This document shows positions 47,262-57,366 of a DNA stretch of 64,000 nucleotides, in pieces. Source of the DNA: Amoebophrya sp. A120 (taxonomy: Eukaryota; Sar; Dinophyceae; Syndiniales; Amoebophryaceae); NCBI GenBank assembly GCA_905178155.1, contig CAJINV010000002.1, positions 12,651,386 through 12,715,385 on the forward strand. The letters run 5' to 3'. Within the stretch, counting starts at the first letter, position 1. Each line of letters opens with the position of its first letter. The position numbers were made by a program, and so were the translations under genes. The notes beneath the pieces were generated by a model. It did no database searches and was not told where the DNA came from. It worked only from the letters and a program-made list of their open reading frames with translations.

Positions 47262-48098
47262 TTTTGCCCGCGTGCGGTCCCGCGCGCGCCGTGCTTCGCA
47301 ACTGGGCCCGGTGGAGACTCCGCCGCGCCCGGCTTGGCTTGGCACCGCCCGAATGCGTTGCGCGCCATCCAGTGCCCAGGTAGCCGAGCCTATCGCCGCC
47401 TCTCCTCGGTTGGAACGAGCAGACTCGCGCCCCTGAAGTTCGCGAACCGCTACGCGGTCGCCAGTCTATTCACGCACTTTTTTTGTTGTCTAGCGGGCTG
47501 CCGTTCGCAGCCGGCGTCCCTTACTATAGAACGTGGCCAGCGAGGCGTCGACCCCGAGAGGACACCGGTTTTGTCCGAGAGATTGGACGGGTGCGCTTCT
47601 TGCGCCTATATGACCCAGCCGAGAGAGCAGATTCGTTTGAGTGACTTTGGGTGTGACAGTGATGGCTCGGGCGAGGACTATTCTTTTCCCCGAAGGCAGC
47701 CCCCGCGCGGCACAATTCTCTGAATGCACTCGTGACATGGCCCACGGCTTTGCTTTCCTGGCAAGCCCGCGCTTTTTTATACTCCGGCTCGCAGATAAAC
47801 GATGCGGCGGTAAAGGGAAAGGACTCAGATAGTTTTGCAGTTCCCCGCAGCTCCACCAGTACCTTCGCCTTTTCGGGTCGGACGTTTCCACTTGCAACGC
47901 TCCCGCGATAGTGAGCCCGCGCAGCGCAGGATCCCCGGCGGCCAGAATGGGCCGGATTCGCAACTCGCCCGACCGCCGCACCGCGACGGCAGGGCCACGC
48001 TGCAGGCTGGATCAGCATCGGCGGCCCGTCGGTCCTCCGTGAACTGATCGAGGTTCGACGGAGAGAGGCTGGCGCCAAGCCTCGGTTGCGGCCGAGGA
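47262..48098. other. Flank between retrotransposon and kinase gene, no supported gene
   Basis: GC-rich stretch holding the presumed promoter/5' region of the plus-strand kinase gene. Overlapping minus-strand frames of 160-260 codons exist, but no frame shows a family motif and two frames look equally codon-like, so none is called. Confidence 0.5.
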
Positions 48099-51000
48099 AT
48101 GGGAGGCGATAACGACCCGCGGTCGGGTCGGCTTGGTGAGCACGGATGGACGTCCGTAAAAGTACTCGGTAAGGGGCAGTTTGGAATCGCATACCTGGTG
48201 CGCCCCGGCTACGCTGCGTTTCCTCGCCTCGGCTTCCGCACGTGCGGGCAGAACCCCGACCGGCGGTCGCTCGGCATTCTGTGCTGCCAAAGTACGTCAC
48301 GCGTTTTCATCTCGTACGGAGTAACAACTCACACTGCAAGACGTGCATGCACAGAGCCGCTGCGCCAGCCGCCCCCTTCTGCCTGCCCCGTGCGGGCGCC
48401 GAGGCAAGTCTCCACAGGATATCAGAGTAGGACAGAATACGAGCCTGAATATCCGGAAGGACACCACAGGCGGCCAGCATGCAGTTGCGAAAATGGTACA
48501 GCAAACGAAGTAGAAGTTCCCTTGTCGTATGCAAGAAACATCAGTACTTGCTTTCTCCTTTATGCGATTGCGTGCTCGCTTGCCTCGGGACGTCGGTCGA
48601 AGCCAGCGCGAGTGTAGTCTTCGGTCCAACAAAAATGCTGTTTGCTAAATTTCACTTCGTCCAGGTGAGTCTCGACTTCTTGTCGGAGAAAGACAATTTG
48701 CAGGCGGGGCAGGAGGTGATGCTTCTGAAACAGTTGAACCACCCGAACATTGTGGCTTACTACGACCACTATCTCAGTGAAGAACCGGTGCGCGAGCTGG
48801 TGATCCTGATGGAATACTGCGAAGGCGGGGAGCTCCGGCAGAAGATCAAGGACGCTGTATCCTACTCACTCTGGCCTCACGTCCGATCCCCGTGCCGATG
48901 TTGGATCGGTCGCCCCCGGAAAGAAACATCGCTGAGGAGACACAAGATAACTTTGGTAGGGCAAAGATGCAAGAACTGGCGACGTCAAGCGAGGCAGCAG
49001 TCGCGCGATTGTCGAATTGTTTTGCATGGTATTTCGAACATTCCGCATCGTTTTCCAGAGCATCACTGCAATCATGCAGCGGGGGTCGCTCGTGAGAAGT
49101 GCTTTTTTGGGTTCCACACTGAAGCAAAGAAAAGGCGCAGTTCAAGGAGGCCCAGATAATGCGTTGGTTTTGCCAGGCTTTGTCGGCGCTCAGCTACGTG
49201 CACAAAATGCACATTTTGCACCGCGATTTGAAGAGCAGCAACATATTTCTTCGCGGCCAGCACGGTATCCTTCGATGAAACATTTTCCTTTGTCGCACAC
49301 TGCATGACCACAGCAGGCTTTGTTATTGCATAAAGCGCAACATCATAAGTAATTCCTCAGTCACTTACTCGTTGAAAGAAAAACCTGTGTCCGTTTTTCT
49401 CGTCCCCGCGGGAGCTGCAGCAGCAGCTGCACAATCGAAATTTGTTTCCTTGTGACACGTTATCGGGACTGCGCTATTGGGGACTTCGGGATTTCCCGAG
49501 TGCTGGAAGGCACCATCGACGCCGCGGCCACGGTGGTCGGGACGCCCTACTACATGTCTCCCGAGGTCTGCCGCTCCGAGCCGTATTCGTACAAGTCGGA
49601 CATTTGGAGCTTGGGGTGCGTCCTGTACGAGATGTGCATGCTGAAGCACGCGTTCGAGTCCGAAAACCTGCTCGGGTTGGTGTACAAGATTGTATCGGAC
49701 AGGTACGACCCGATTCCCGGGCAGTACACGCAGGACTTGTCCTCCCTCATCGCCCGGATGCTGGACAAGAGCGCCCACTCGCGCCCGAAGGGGGAGGACG
49801 TGCTGCAGCTCGCCTACGTGAAGAAGCACATGGCACACATCGTCGCGGAGCAAGGCGGCGACTCGGCCGGCGGCAAGTACCGACGCAACCAGATCAACTC
49901 GGACCTCTTCACCAGCGCGGATTCCGGGGGTGGGCCGAGTAGTCGCGAGCAGCCGGGGCGGCGGTCCGACCAGTACCAGAAGCGGGTTGCGCCGTCCCTC
50001 GGGCCGGGGGCACAGAAAAAGCGGAAGCCCACACCTTTGAGCTTCGACGCCAAGGACGGCCCCCCTGTGGCAGGAAGTATATACTAGAACTCGTGCCTAC
50101 ACATCTGAATGTTTTTGCGTCCACAAGTATGATGCAGTCTCAGTTGGTGACACGTGTTCTTGTATGCCCCCACTTCAGGAGCAGGGTCTAAAATCTTACT
50201 CAGTTTTTTACACGCGTTGGGATTGGTACTACACATGTGTTTTCCTATAGGCAGGAGAAGCGGTAGCTCGAGCTCCCTACTCGAGCTTTGCTATGGGGCT
50301 ATAGCCAAGTGAAAAAACTCGACTCAGGTGCGCGAACCGAACAAGGCAGCGCGCGACCCGCCGCACAGGAAGAGACGCCGTCGAAAGTGCCACACTCGAG
50401 TCCGGACACGTCGCCAGTACACGACACCGCGGACGCGGAAACAAAGATGATCATTCACCTGATGATGTCCCGCGTCCGGCACCAAGTAGTACAGCAGAAG
50501 CTCAACTGGATGCACGTGTTCTCGATGTTTGACCGTCGGAGCGAGGGACTGCTGAACGAGGCGGATTTCTCAAGGGCGATGACCGCGATGCACCTGGGAC
50601 TGTCACACGGAGAAATAAAGGATCTCTTTCTGGCCTTGATGATGCAGCAAGCCGCAACGAACTCCGGAAATTTATCGCCGGGAGGGGAGGGGAGGTGGTC
50701 GGGAGTTCTCGTCAATCACAGGCAAGAAAAACTTTGCAGGCATAACGACCAAATAGAAGGTCAGTATCTGTTGGATCATAGAACGTTGCTTGTCGGGAGC
50801 AAGTAAAGCAAGGTCGTGTAGTGCGGCATTCTAAAAACATAGAGATCAATATGTGATTTGCGGCGTCGGCCTGCGGCAAAAACAAAATGTTTGTTTTCTA
50901 GCTGGAAAAGAACCTCCAGACACCCTCCCCAGATTTTCCTTGTCACACCAAGAGGTGGTCCAGGTGAGCGCTTTCGCGCGGGCGCTGAACAGTATCCCGC

Positions 51001-54000
51001 TCCAGGTGACGCAGATCGAGGAGTGGGCCGCGTCGCAGCTGCTACAGGTTGCCAAAACCGTGAACACCAGTCCAAACCTGGTCGTCAAAGGCGCCAAGGT
51101 GCGGATCCAGAACCTGCGCAACTCGCCCCAGCTGAACGGGCTCGAGGGGATCGCCACCAACTGGGACCCCACTGCGTGCCGGTGGATTATCCGCATAGAA
51201 ACCACCCAGGAGCTGAAGGCCATCAAAGACGCAAACCTGACCGTGGTGGACCACGCGGCCAACCCCGTCGCGGAGGGGCTAAACGCCTCCAGCCCGTCGG
51301 CGGCGCTGTACCAAAAGATCTGCGGCAGCGACCCCAGCGGCGTCGTTGCGGAAAAAGCCTTTCTCGACTGCATCTCCGATGTCGTCACCACCGACCGGGA
51401 GCGGCGACGTATGCTGGCACTTGCGCCCAAAAACGTGGAGGGCTACGTGGACGTCCGAGCGCTGCTCGCCGAGGACCGCTTTGTGCGCCTGTCCGGCGGG
51501 AAGTCCTTTCTGGACCGCGACCGTGGCCCCCCGCCGGAGGGCTTCGAGGGGTAAGATTTTTGAACTGTTTGCAGCACTCGGTGTGGCTACAGGTCGCGGT
51601 GTAATGTATTTGTGTCGTGCGATATGCACATGGTAGTTGGGTGCAATGATCATGATCATGTATAATTTTTACGAAAACTGAAATGTTAGATCTCCGCGGC
51701 CACCGGTGGGAGCTACCAGAGCCGGCGCCACGCCGTCGACAACAGCCGGAACGTCAAGTATGCCATCGAATACCGCGGCCATGCCTGGAGCACTTGGCCC
51801 GGGACCCGGTTTTCACCCTTCGTCACCCACTACCAAAGCGAAATTTTTAGTACAATCGAACCGCTGGCGCCTACAAAGATTAATAAGTGGCGAAAATATA
51901 GGCAGAAAAAAGATGTTCACTACTTTCATGAATAAGTTCGTGCATTTTTGTGACTCAGATAGACAAACGGCCGTGTCGTCGATTGTTCGACTCCAGCGTT
52001 CAAAACAATTTAACTTCCATGCACAGCCGACCAGCGGATCCATCATCAAGGAAAAGCTCATCACTCGGGTAAACGAAAATCTATGACTTTGGCAGGCATC
52101 TTAATTTACGTTCCTTGTGGAACAACTCGTTGTCTCGACAGAAAACAAACCGCTTACCTTCCATTGTTGATGCACTGTATCAATCAATCTACTCCAACTT
52201 CCAGCACTCCCGCGAGCGTGACAGCCCCACCGCCGATGAACGTTCCACCCGGCATGCCCCCACCGACCCCGGGCAGCTACCAGCGCACGCAAAGCGCCGA
52301 GCGCCAACCCGGGGAACGGTCCGAGGCTAGTGTGATCATACTGTGGCGGCTCGCGCAGCGACTGAACAACACGCGAACTTCACTCCGCGTGATATTGTCG
52401 CTTTTCCACTCCGGCGGAAGGGGGTCGGGCGACCCGAACGCGAACAAGCTTCAACTCGAGGACTTCCTCGAAGCGGTGTCTACCTGTCCGCTCGGAGTGT
52501 CCCGCGTGGAAGCCCACCGCGTCTTCCAGAGTCTCAGTCCGGGCGGGTCCAGCAGCAGCAGCAGCGGTGGCGACTTGAAGCCCATATCGCTGGACCGCTT
52601 CGAAAAGGCCATCGCAAGCACGGCCGAGCGGTACGGAACCTCGCCGCCCAGCTGCCCCGACGACTTCGACCGCATCCACTTCAACGCCCTAGCAACCGAA
52701 TGCCAGAAGCTGGACCCGGAATCCTCCGGGTACGATAATTCTAGTGTTGTTGAGTTCTGTACGCAGTTTTATTTCTTGACTTCAACGTTAAAACAACTTT
52801 TGGACGGGCAAAAAATATGAAAAAGTGCACGTTTTCAAAACTGTAGGTTTCTGCCGCCGCAAACGTTTCGCATGATTTTGATGCAGACGGAGCCTTATCT
52901 CACCGGGCTAGAGCTGGACTGGATCGTGAGCGCAACGGATAAGGTATCCTGTGCAAAAGTATCGTAGTCGTACTAATTGCAAATATGCATGACGAATCTC
53001 CTTCCTAAGGTAAAACAGCATTACAAATTCCACTTTTCTTCTTGCCAACATTTGTGATGCAATTTATACTAGTACGATACTTTTGCAATGCATATAAGGA
53101 CGGTGACGGCAACTTGGAGTACGCTACTTTCCTCTGGCGAAAAACACCAGGACAGCCCTACCGACCAAGGTATCCCAGAGAAAAAAGCTGGCAGGGCATA
53201 TTTGTAATGCAGAAATAAATACACAGAAAAAATTGCCATGGGTGGCCCCATAGCATGCTGTTTCGGATATGCAATGCAGATTTTTTTGTTGTCAATTTCA
53301 CTTGTTAAATTTTGGTTAATTTCTTAGTCGGCGAGATCGATCGTGGTAAGGCAAACGCCGCCACGAAAAACCCCCGCAGAAAAATAGCGGGCGGAACTTC
53401 TGAGAATACTCAGAAGATAAGAGGCTCCGCCGCTCGATGAGCGGTGGCCACTTTGCTCGACCACGCCCACCCGCCCTTGTCTCGCCTGGACATAGGAAGT
53501 GCGACAAAATAGATCGATGCGCCGAGCGCGCAGTGCTTGCTTGGCTGGCTGCTTTCCCACACACGGGCGCCAGTGTCGCTGCGCTCGCAATGCGGTTGGT
53601 GACCGCCTCACCTCAGCCCCTTGTGTGGTGCTGGTTGCGGCCCTCCTGCAGGAAGTATATGAATATCAGCATCCGCTCCTCGCGGACCTCACTCACACGT
53701 GCGCGCAGCGTCCGGTCCTCGCGGACCTTGCCCACACGTGCGTGCAAAGGTTTGCACGAAATCGATGACATGGGGGTAGCCTGCTGCGGCAGCTGCTTGC
53801 CCATGATCTTCCCTGCAGGGGGCCCGCGGCTGGCGCCGTCACGTCCCCATGTGCATACTGGCTCGAGGTGTCGCGGACACCAACTACATAACAAAAAAGG
53901 CGGCTAGCTGTTGCTAGTGTTTCGCCCTCGCCCACCACTTTATCGAGACTCGCCGTGAAGGAAATTAGTGTCAATTTCACTTGTTCAATTTTGGTTAATT

Positions 54001-55697
54001 TCTTAGTCGGCGAGATCGATCGTGGTAAGGCAAACGCCGCCACGAAAAACCCCCGCAGAAAAATAGCGGGCGGAACTTCTGAGAATACTCAGAAGATAAG
54101 AGGCTCCGCCGCTCGATGAGCGGTGGCCACTTTGCTCGACCACGCCCACCCGCCCTTGTCTCGCCTGGACATAGGAAGTGCGACAAAATAGATCGATGCG
54201 CCGAGCGCGCAGTGCTTGCTTGGCTGGCTGCTTTCCCACACACGGGCGCCAGTGTCGCTGCGCTCGCAATGCGGTTGGTGACCGCCTCACCTCAGCCCCT
54301 TGTGTGGTGCTGGTTGCGGCCCTCCTGCAGGAAGTATATGAATATCAGCATCCGCTCCTCGCGGACCTCACTCACACGTGCGCGCAGCGTCCGGTCCTCG
54401 CGGACCTTGCCCACACGTGCGTGCAAAGGTTTGCACGAAATCGATGACATGGGGGTAGCCTGCTGCGGCAGCTGCTTGCCCATGATCTTCCCTGCAGGGG
54501 GCCCGCGGCTGGCGCCGTCACGTCCCCATGTGCATACTGGCTCGAGGTGTCGCGGACACCAACTACATAACAAAAAAGGCGGCTAGCTGTTGCTAGTGTT
54601 TCGCCCTCGCCCACCACTTTATCGAGACTCGCCGTGAAGGAAATTAAGTATTTATTTTTGCATTACAAATATGCCCTGCCCGCTTTTTTCTGTGTGATAC
54701 AAGGTACGTAATTCCGAGAACGCCTGCAGAGCACTGTTTGTAGTAGCCACAGCCTTCGTCAGGCAGTCCGCTCTGCATGTCCTAACAATTGTTTTGCTTG
54801 AAGACTTATTTCGCAAAGCGACGTGCGGACAAAAGAATTCGCAGAAGTTTTCATCTGGTTGTTCCCCGATTACTCTATAGGTGGACGGCCCCGAGCTCGA
54901 TCGTGCAGCAGTGCAAGGCGGTAACGCGTGTGGCGCCCAGTTTGCCAGTGGACTACGTGCAGAAGGTTTTACTCGCCCGGTTGCACCGGACCATCGAGGA
55001 AAAGCTGGTGCCCGGCATGAACAAGTCCTGCATCGCGTTTTTGCTGGATGTGTTGTCCCTGTTCGCGGACGGGGACCGGTATCTGCAGGAGCAGCGGTTC
55101 TCCTTCACGTTGGGCCTGCTGCTCGGCTACCTGCCCTTCGGGCTGTCCAAGGACGAGGCGGCCTTCATCGTGGAGCACGCCAAGGGGGCGGGGATCAGCT
55201 CGAGCCTGGCCGCCAGCAGTGCGGGGAGCGTGCTGCTGGAACTGACCACCTGGGCCAAGTCGAAGCTCGGGCCGAACATGGGGAGCCTGCGGAAAGCGCT
55301 CACGGAGCAGTACATGTTCACGCAGGACGAGTGGTTCATGCACGAGGAGCTGTCCAATTGCTTCACGCTCACGGACAACAGTTTCAATGACTTGGATTTG
55401 GACCGATTTCTCATGCTCGTCGAGAAGAACTTTGCGGGCAAGCTGAACGCGGTGGACTTCTGGCAGAAGGTAAATCCGGGGGAGCGTTCGTTTCTGTCCG
55501 CCAAAACGCAGCAGACCATGAAGAAGAGCGAGACCAAGTCCTGGGTGCAGATGAAAAAGGAAGAAGCCGGGGAAGTGGGCGAGAAGAGCAACCGGAAGGG
55601 CTTTCCGTGCTGCCCCTGCCTGCGCAGCGCCGGCGGGGGAGAAGGCGGTAGCGGGGCGGGGGCTACGGCCGGAGGATCCGACGGTAATCGTTCGTGA
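48099..55697 (+). CDS. NEK-like Ser/Thr kinase joined to a long EF-hand-like region
   Basis: Exons: 48099-about 48207, about 48436-48495, 48665-48856, 49141-49264, about 49471-50076, 50328-50694, 50933-51550, 51690-about 51822, about 52204-52729, 52847-52944, 53100-53170, 54705-54739 and 54881-55697. The kinase part has VLGKGQFGIAYLV (Gly loop), HAVAKMVQ (Lys), EVMLLKQLNHPNIV, MEYCEGGEL, ILHRDLKSSNIF (HRD), IGDFGISRVL (DFG), VGTPYYMSPEV and YSYKSDIWSLGCVLYEM, typical of NIMA-related kinases. A Ser/Gly/Pro linker follows, then a region with helix-loop-helix units (FSMFDRRSEGLLNEADF, SATDKDGDGNLEYATFLW), an SH3-like patch (GAKVRIQNLRNS...LNGLEGIA) and a Gly-rich C-terminus with CCPCL. Intron phases agree throughout, so one gene of about 1,250 residues is favoured. 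Two genes split near 50.1 kb remain possible. Two introner-like elements interrupt it. Confidence 0.78.
52945..53094. mobile_element. Introner-like element D, 150 bp, TSD TAAGG, GT-AG compatible
   Basis: Ends TATCCTGTGCAAAAGTATCG and CGATACTTTTGCAATGCATA form TIRs of about 25 bp. Flanked by TAAGG at 52940-52944 and 53095-53099. It splits an EF-hand loop; excision gives ATDKDGDGNLEY. Because the TSD ends in AAGG, splicing at AAG|GTATCC...TATAAG|G is canonical. The shortest element seen; the interior still has GCATGAC. Confidence 0.88.
53171..54699. mobile_element. Introner-like element E, 1,529 bp, TSD CAAGG, GT-AG compatible
   Basis: TIRs begin TATCCCAGAGAAAAAAGC and end GCTTTTTTCTGTGTGATA (as CGCTTTTTTC...), pairing for about 45 bp with a shared GGCAGGGCATATTTGTAATGC block. 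Flanked by CAAGG at 53166-53170 and 54700-54704. Excision gives PYRPRYVIPRTP in frame. The long interior is a tandem duplication, suggesting later growth of an originally short element. Splicing at AAG|GTATCC...ACAAG|G would be canonical. Confidence 0.87.
53293..54650. repeat. Tandem duplication, 2 x 679 bp, inside element E
   Basis: Copy 1 is 53293-53971 and copy 2 is 53972-54650, nearly identical base for base. Each contains several short inverted repeats (CCCCGC...GCGGG, TTCTGAG..CTCAGAA, CCGCTC..GAGCGG) and a repeated GTCCTCGCGGACC-like word. ORFs of about 95-156 codons are duplicated too but look incidental. No hammerhead core was found. Confidence 0.93.
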
Positions 55698-56846
55698 TTT
55701 TTTTGAGCTACAAGTACGGGCAACCTGTTCTCTGTAAAATTTGACCGTAGTAAGTGGTAAAAGTTTAGATCTGGATCCAAGTTTTTTATTCAGCGCTACC
55801 AAGTCGACGTTTCTTGTACAGAATCAACCAAATTCTTCAAAAAGCTCAGATGCAGCAGCAGTTTCCAAATTCTTTCTTTCTAACAGCAAAACAGCAGCAG
55901 AATCAAGAAGTCTCAAAACCTGTTTTGGAATTACATGACTCAAGCAAGCATGCACAGGCCTTGATAAACAGTAGATTTGACGAAGCGAAATAATGCTCAA
56001 GGAGCACCGCCGGAAGTTCGCGCTTTCGCGACTACAGCTCGGAAACAGAGCTGCACCCAACGCTCGAAAAGTGCTCTGAAAAAACAGAGAGCGTGGTATA
56101 GCCTTGCGCGTGCCCGCGGGGGCTTTTCTGCGCGAGCGGTTAATGTTGTGAGTTCAATTCGCGCAGTTATGCGTTCCTCGTTGCCACGCATATTTCGTAG
56201 GTTGTGGTTAATAATTTCGTTGTCGTCCAAAACAGAAACAGATGCAAAAGGTCGGACGAAACTACTCAGTGTAAGACTTCTCGATTCCCCCATTGTCTTT
56301 GTGGTTTCGCCGTTTCGGTACTTTCGTGCAAAAACACAACTTGATCGGTGTCGTCCTGCTGACTGTCGTTATCATTCTTGCTCGACTGAACGTGATGAAG
56401 CAAGTGCCTCTTTGCGTTCTCGTCCGTGTCTGAGGCTATCGGCTTCGTTTCTGCCACCGCATTCAATCGTTGTCGTCGAAATGCATCTACATATCGTGTT
56501 TTTTCCCGCAGTGTATTCTCCTCTTTGTGCTGCTAAAAACCAACACCCAACCCCGTAGGTTAGCACTACAAACCTCATTTTTCATCGTGACCAGCTCCGA
56601 CATCACATTTCTTTGTCGTGTTTCTTGATTTGTGTGTCGACCCCAAGGCACAGCAATTGTCATACACGTATCGTTTACGCTTTTGTCCTTCCACTTACAA
56701 TTCACCGGTTTCTTCGTTTTTCGATGTCGAATGAGAATTGTACTTTTATGACGCAGAAACTTTCTCGGAGGCACAGTCTCTGAATCTTTTACGCTGTATC
56801 GCCCCGGTGTAGGTTGCAGATTTGACTCGTGCACAGCTTTGGCATG
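55698..56846. other. Intergenic region, no gene seen
   Basis: 3' flank of the kinase/EF-hand gene. ORFs on both strands are short and arginine-rich without family motifs. Confidence 0.5.
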
Positions 56847-57086
56847 ACACGAAAGCAAAATAAAGGAATGAGCGCCGTCGGCGTGGAAGAACCAGACGCG
56901 GGCCGGTCGGTGTTCAACGGTTCCGCGGAAACGAGCAGTTCTGCTAGCGGGTCTGATTGCGATGTGGACGCCGGTGCTCCAAATTGGAAAAACAAAGTTT
57001 CGGAAGGAGGCACGGCTGGACACTCGTCGAAACCGCCCCCGGGAGTGCCGCACCAGATGGGTGACCTGCAGGGTATACTCATATGA
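56847..57086 (+). CDS. Small hydrophilic ORF, possibly a 5' exon
   Basis: 79 codons from the ATG at 56847 (MTRKQNKGMSAVGVEEPDAG), Ser/Gly/Glu-rich with no recognised motif. A good donor (CAGG|GTATAC at 57072) lies before its stop, so it may be an exon. The phase does not match an obvious acceptor before the next ORF at 57367, so the link is unproven. Confidence 0.3.
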   Translation, partial: TRKQNKGMSAVGVEEPDAGRSVFNGSAETSSSASGSDCDVDAGAPNWKNKVSEGGTAGHSSKPPPGVPHQMGDLQGILI

Positions 57087-57366
57087 CCTGCTCGGGTGTT
57101 GCAAGAATCTCAGTCGGTGTTACACTTGTTCCGCTTTTGGGTGACGCGACCACAACAGCAATCGCAGTGTCTGCATTCTATGCATCGTTTCTAAACTTGG
57201 TGGCCATCATAATGCCACGTAGCATCAAGATCGATTTGGATAGTGCCACACCAGGTGACTAGATTTGCAGCTAATCCCTCACGAATAGCCGAAAAACTAC
57301 CTAGACTTTCGATTGCAACAACTGAGCGGAGCATAAATAATCGACGAATTTTCGTCCAGTGAGCAG

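Noticed and set aside
47490-48300. Overlapping minus-strand frames of 163 and 258 codons upstream of the kinase
   Set aside because: Two frames look equally codon-like, neither has a recognisable motif or splice structure, and one overlaps the kinase start on the other strand.
53316-54617. Duplicated ORFs (82-156 codons) in the 679-bp tandem repeat
   Set aside because: Present in several frames on both strands with no motif. The duplication of DNA explains their pairing.
53293-54650. Retrozyme or hammerhead ribozyme repeat
   Set aside because: Tandem layout is suggestive, but no CTGATGA...GAAA core was found on either strand.
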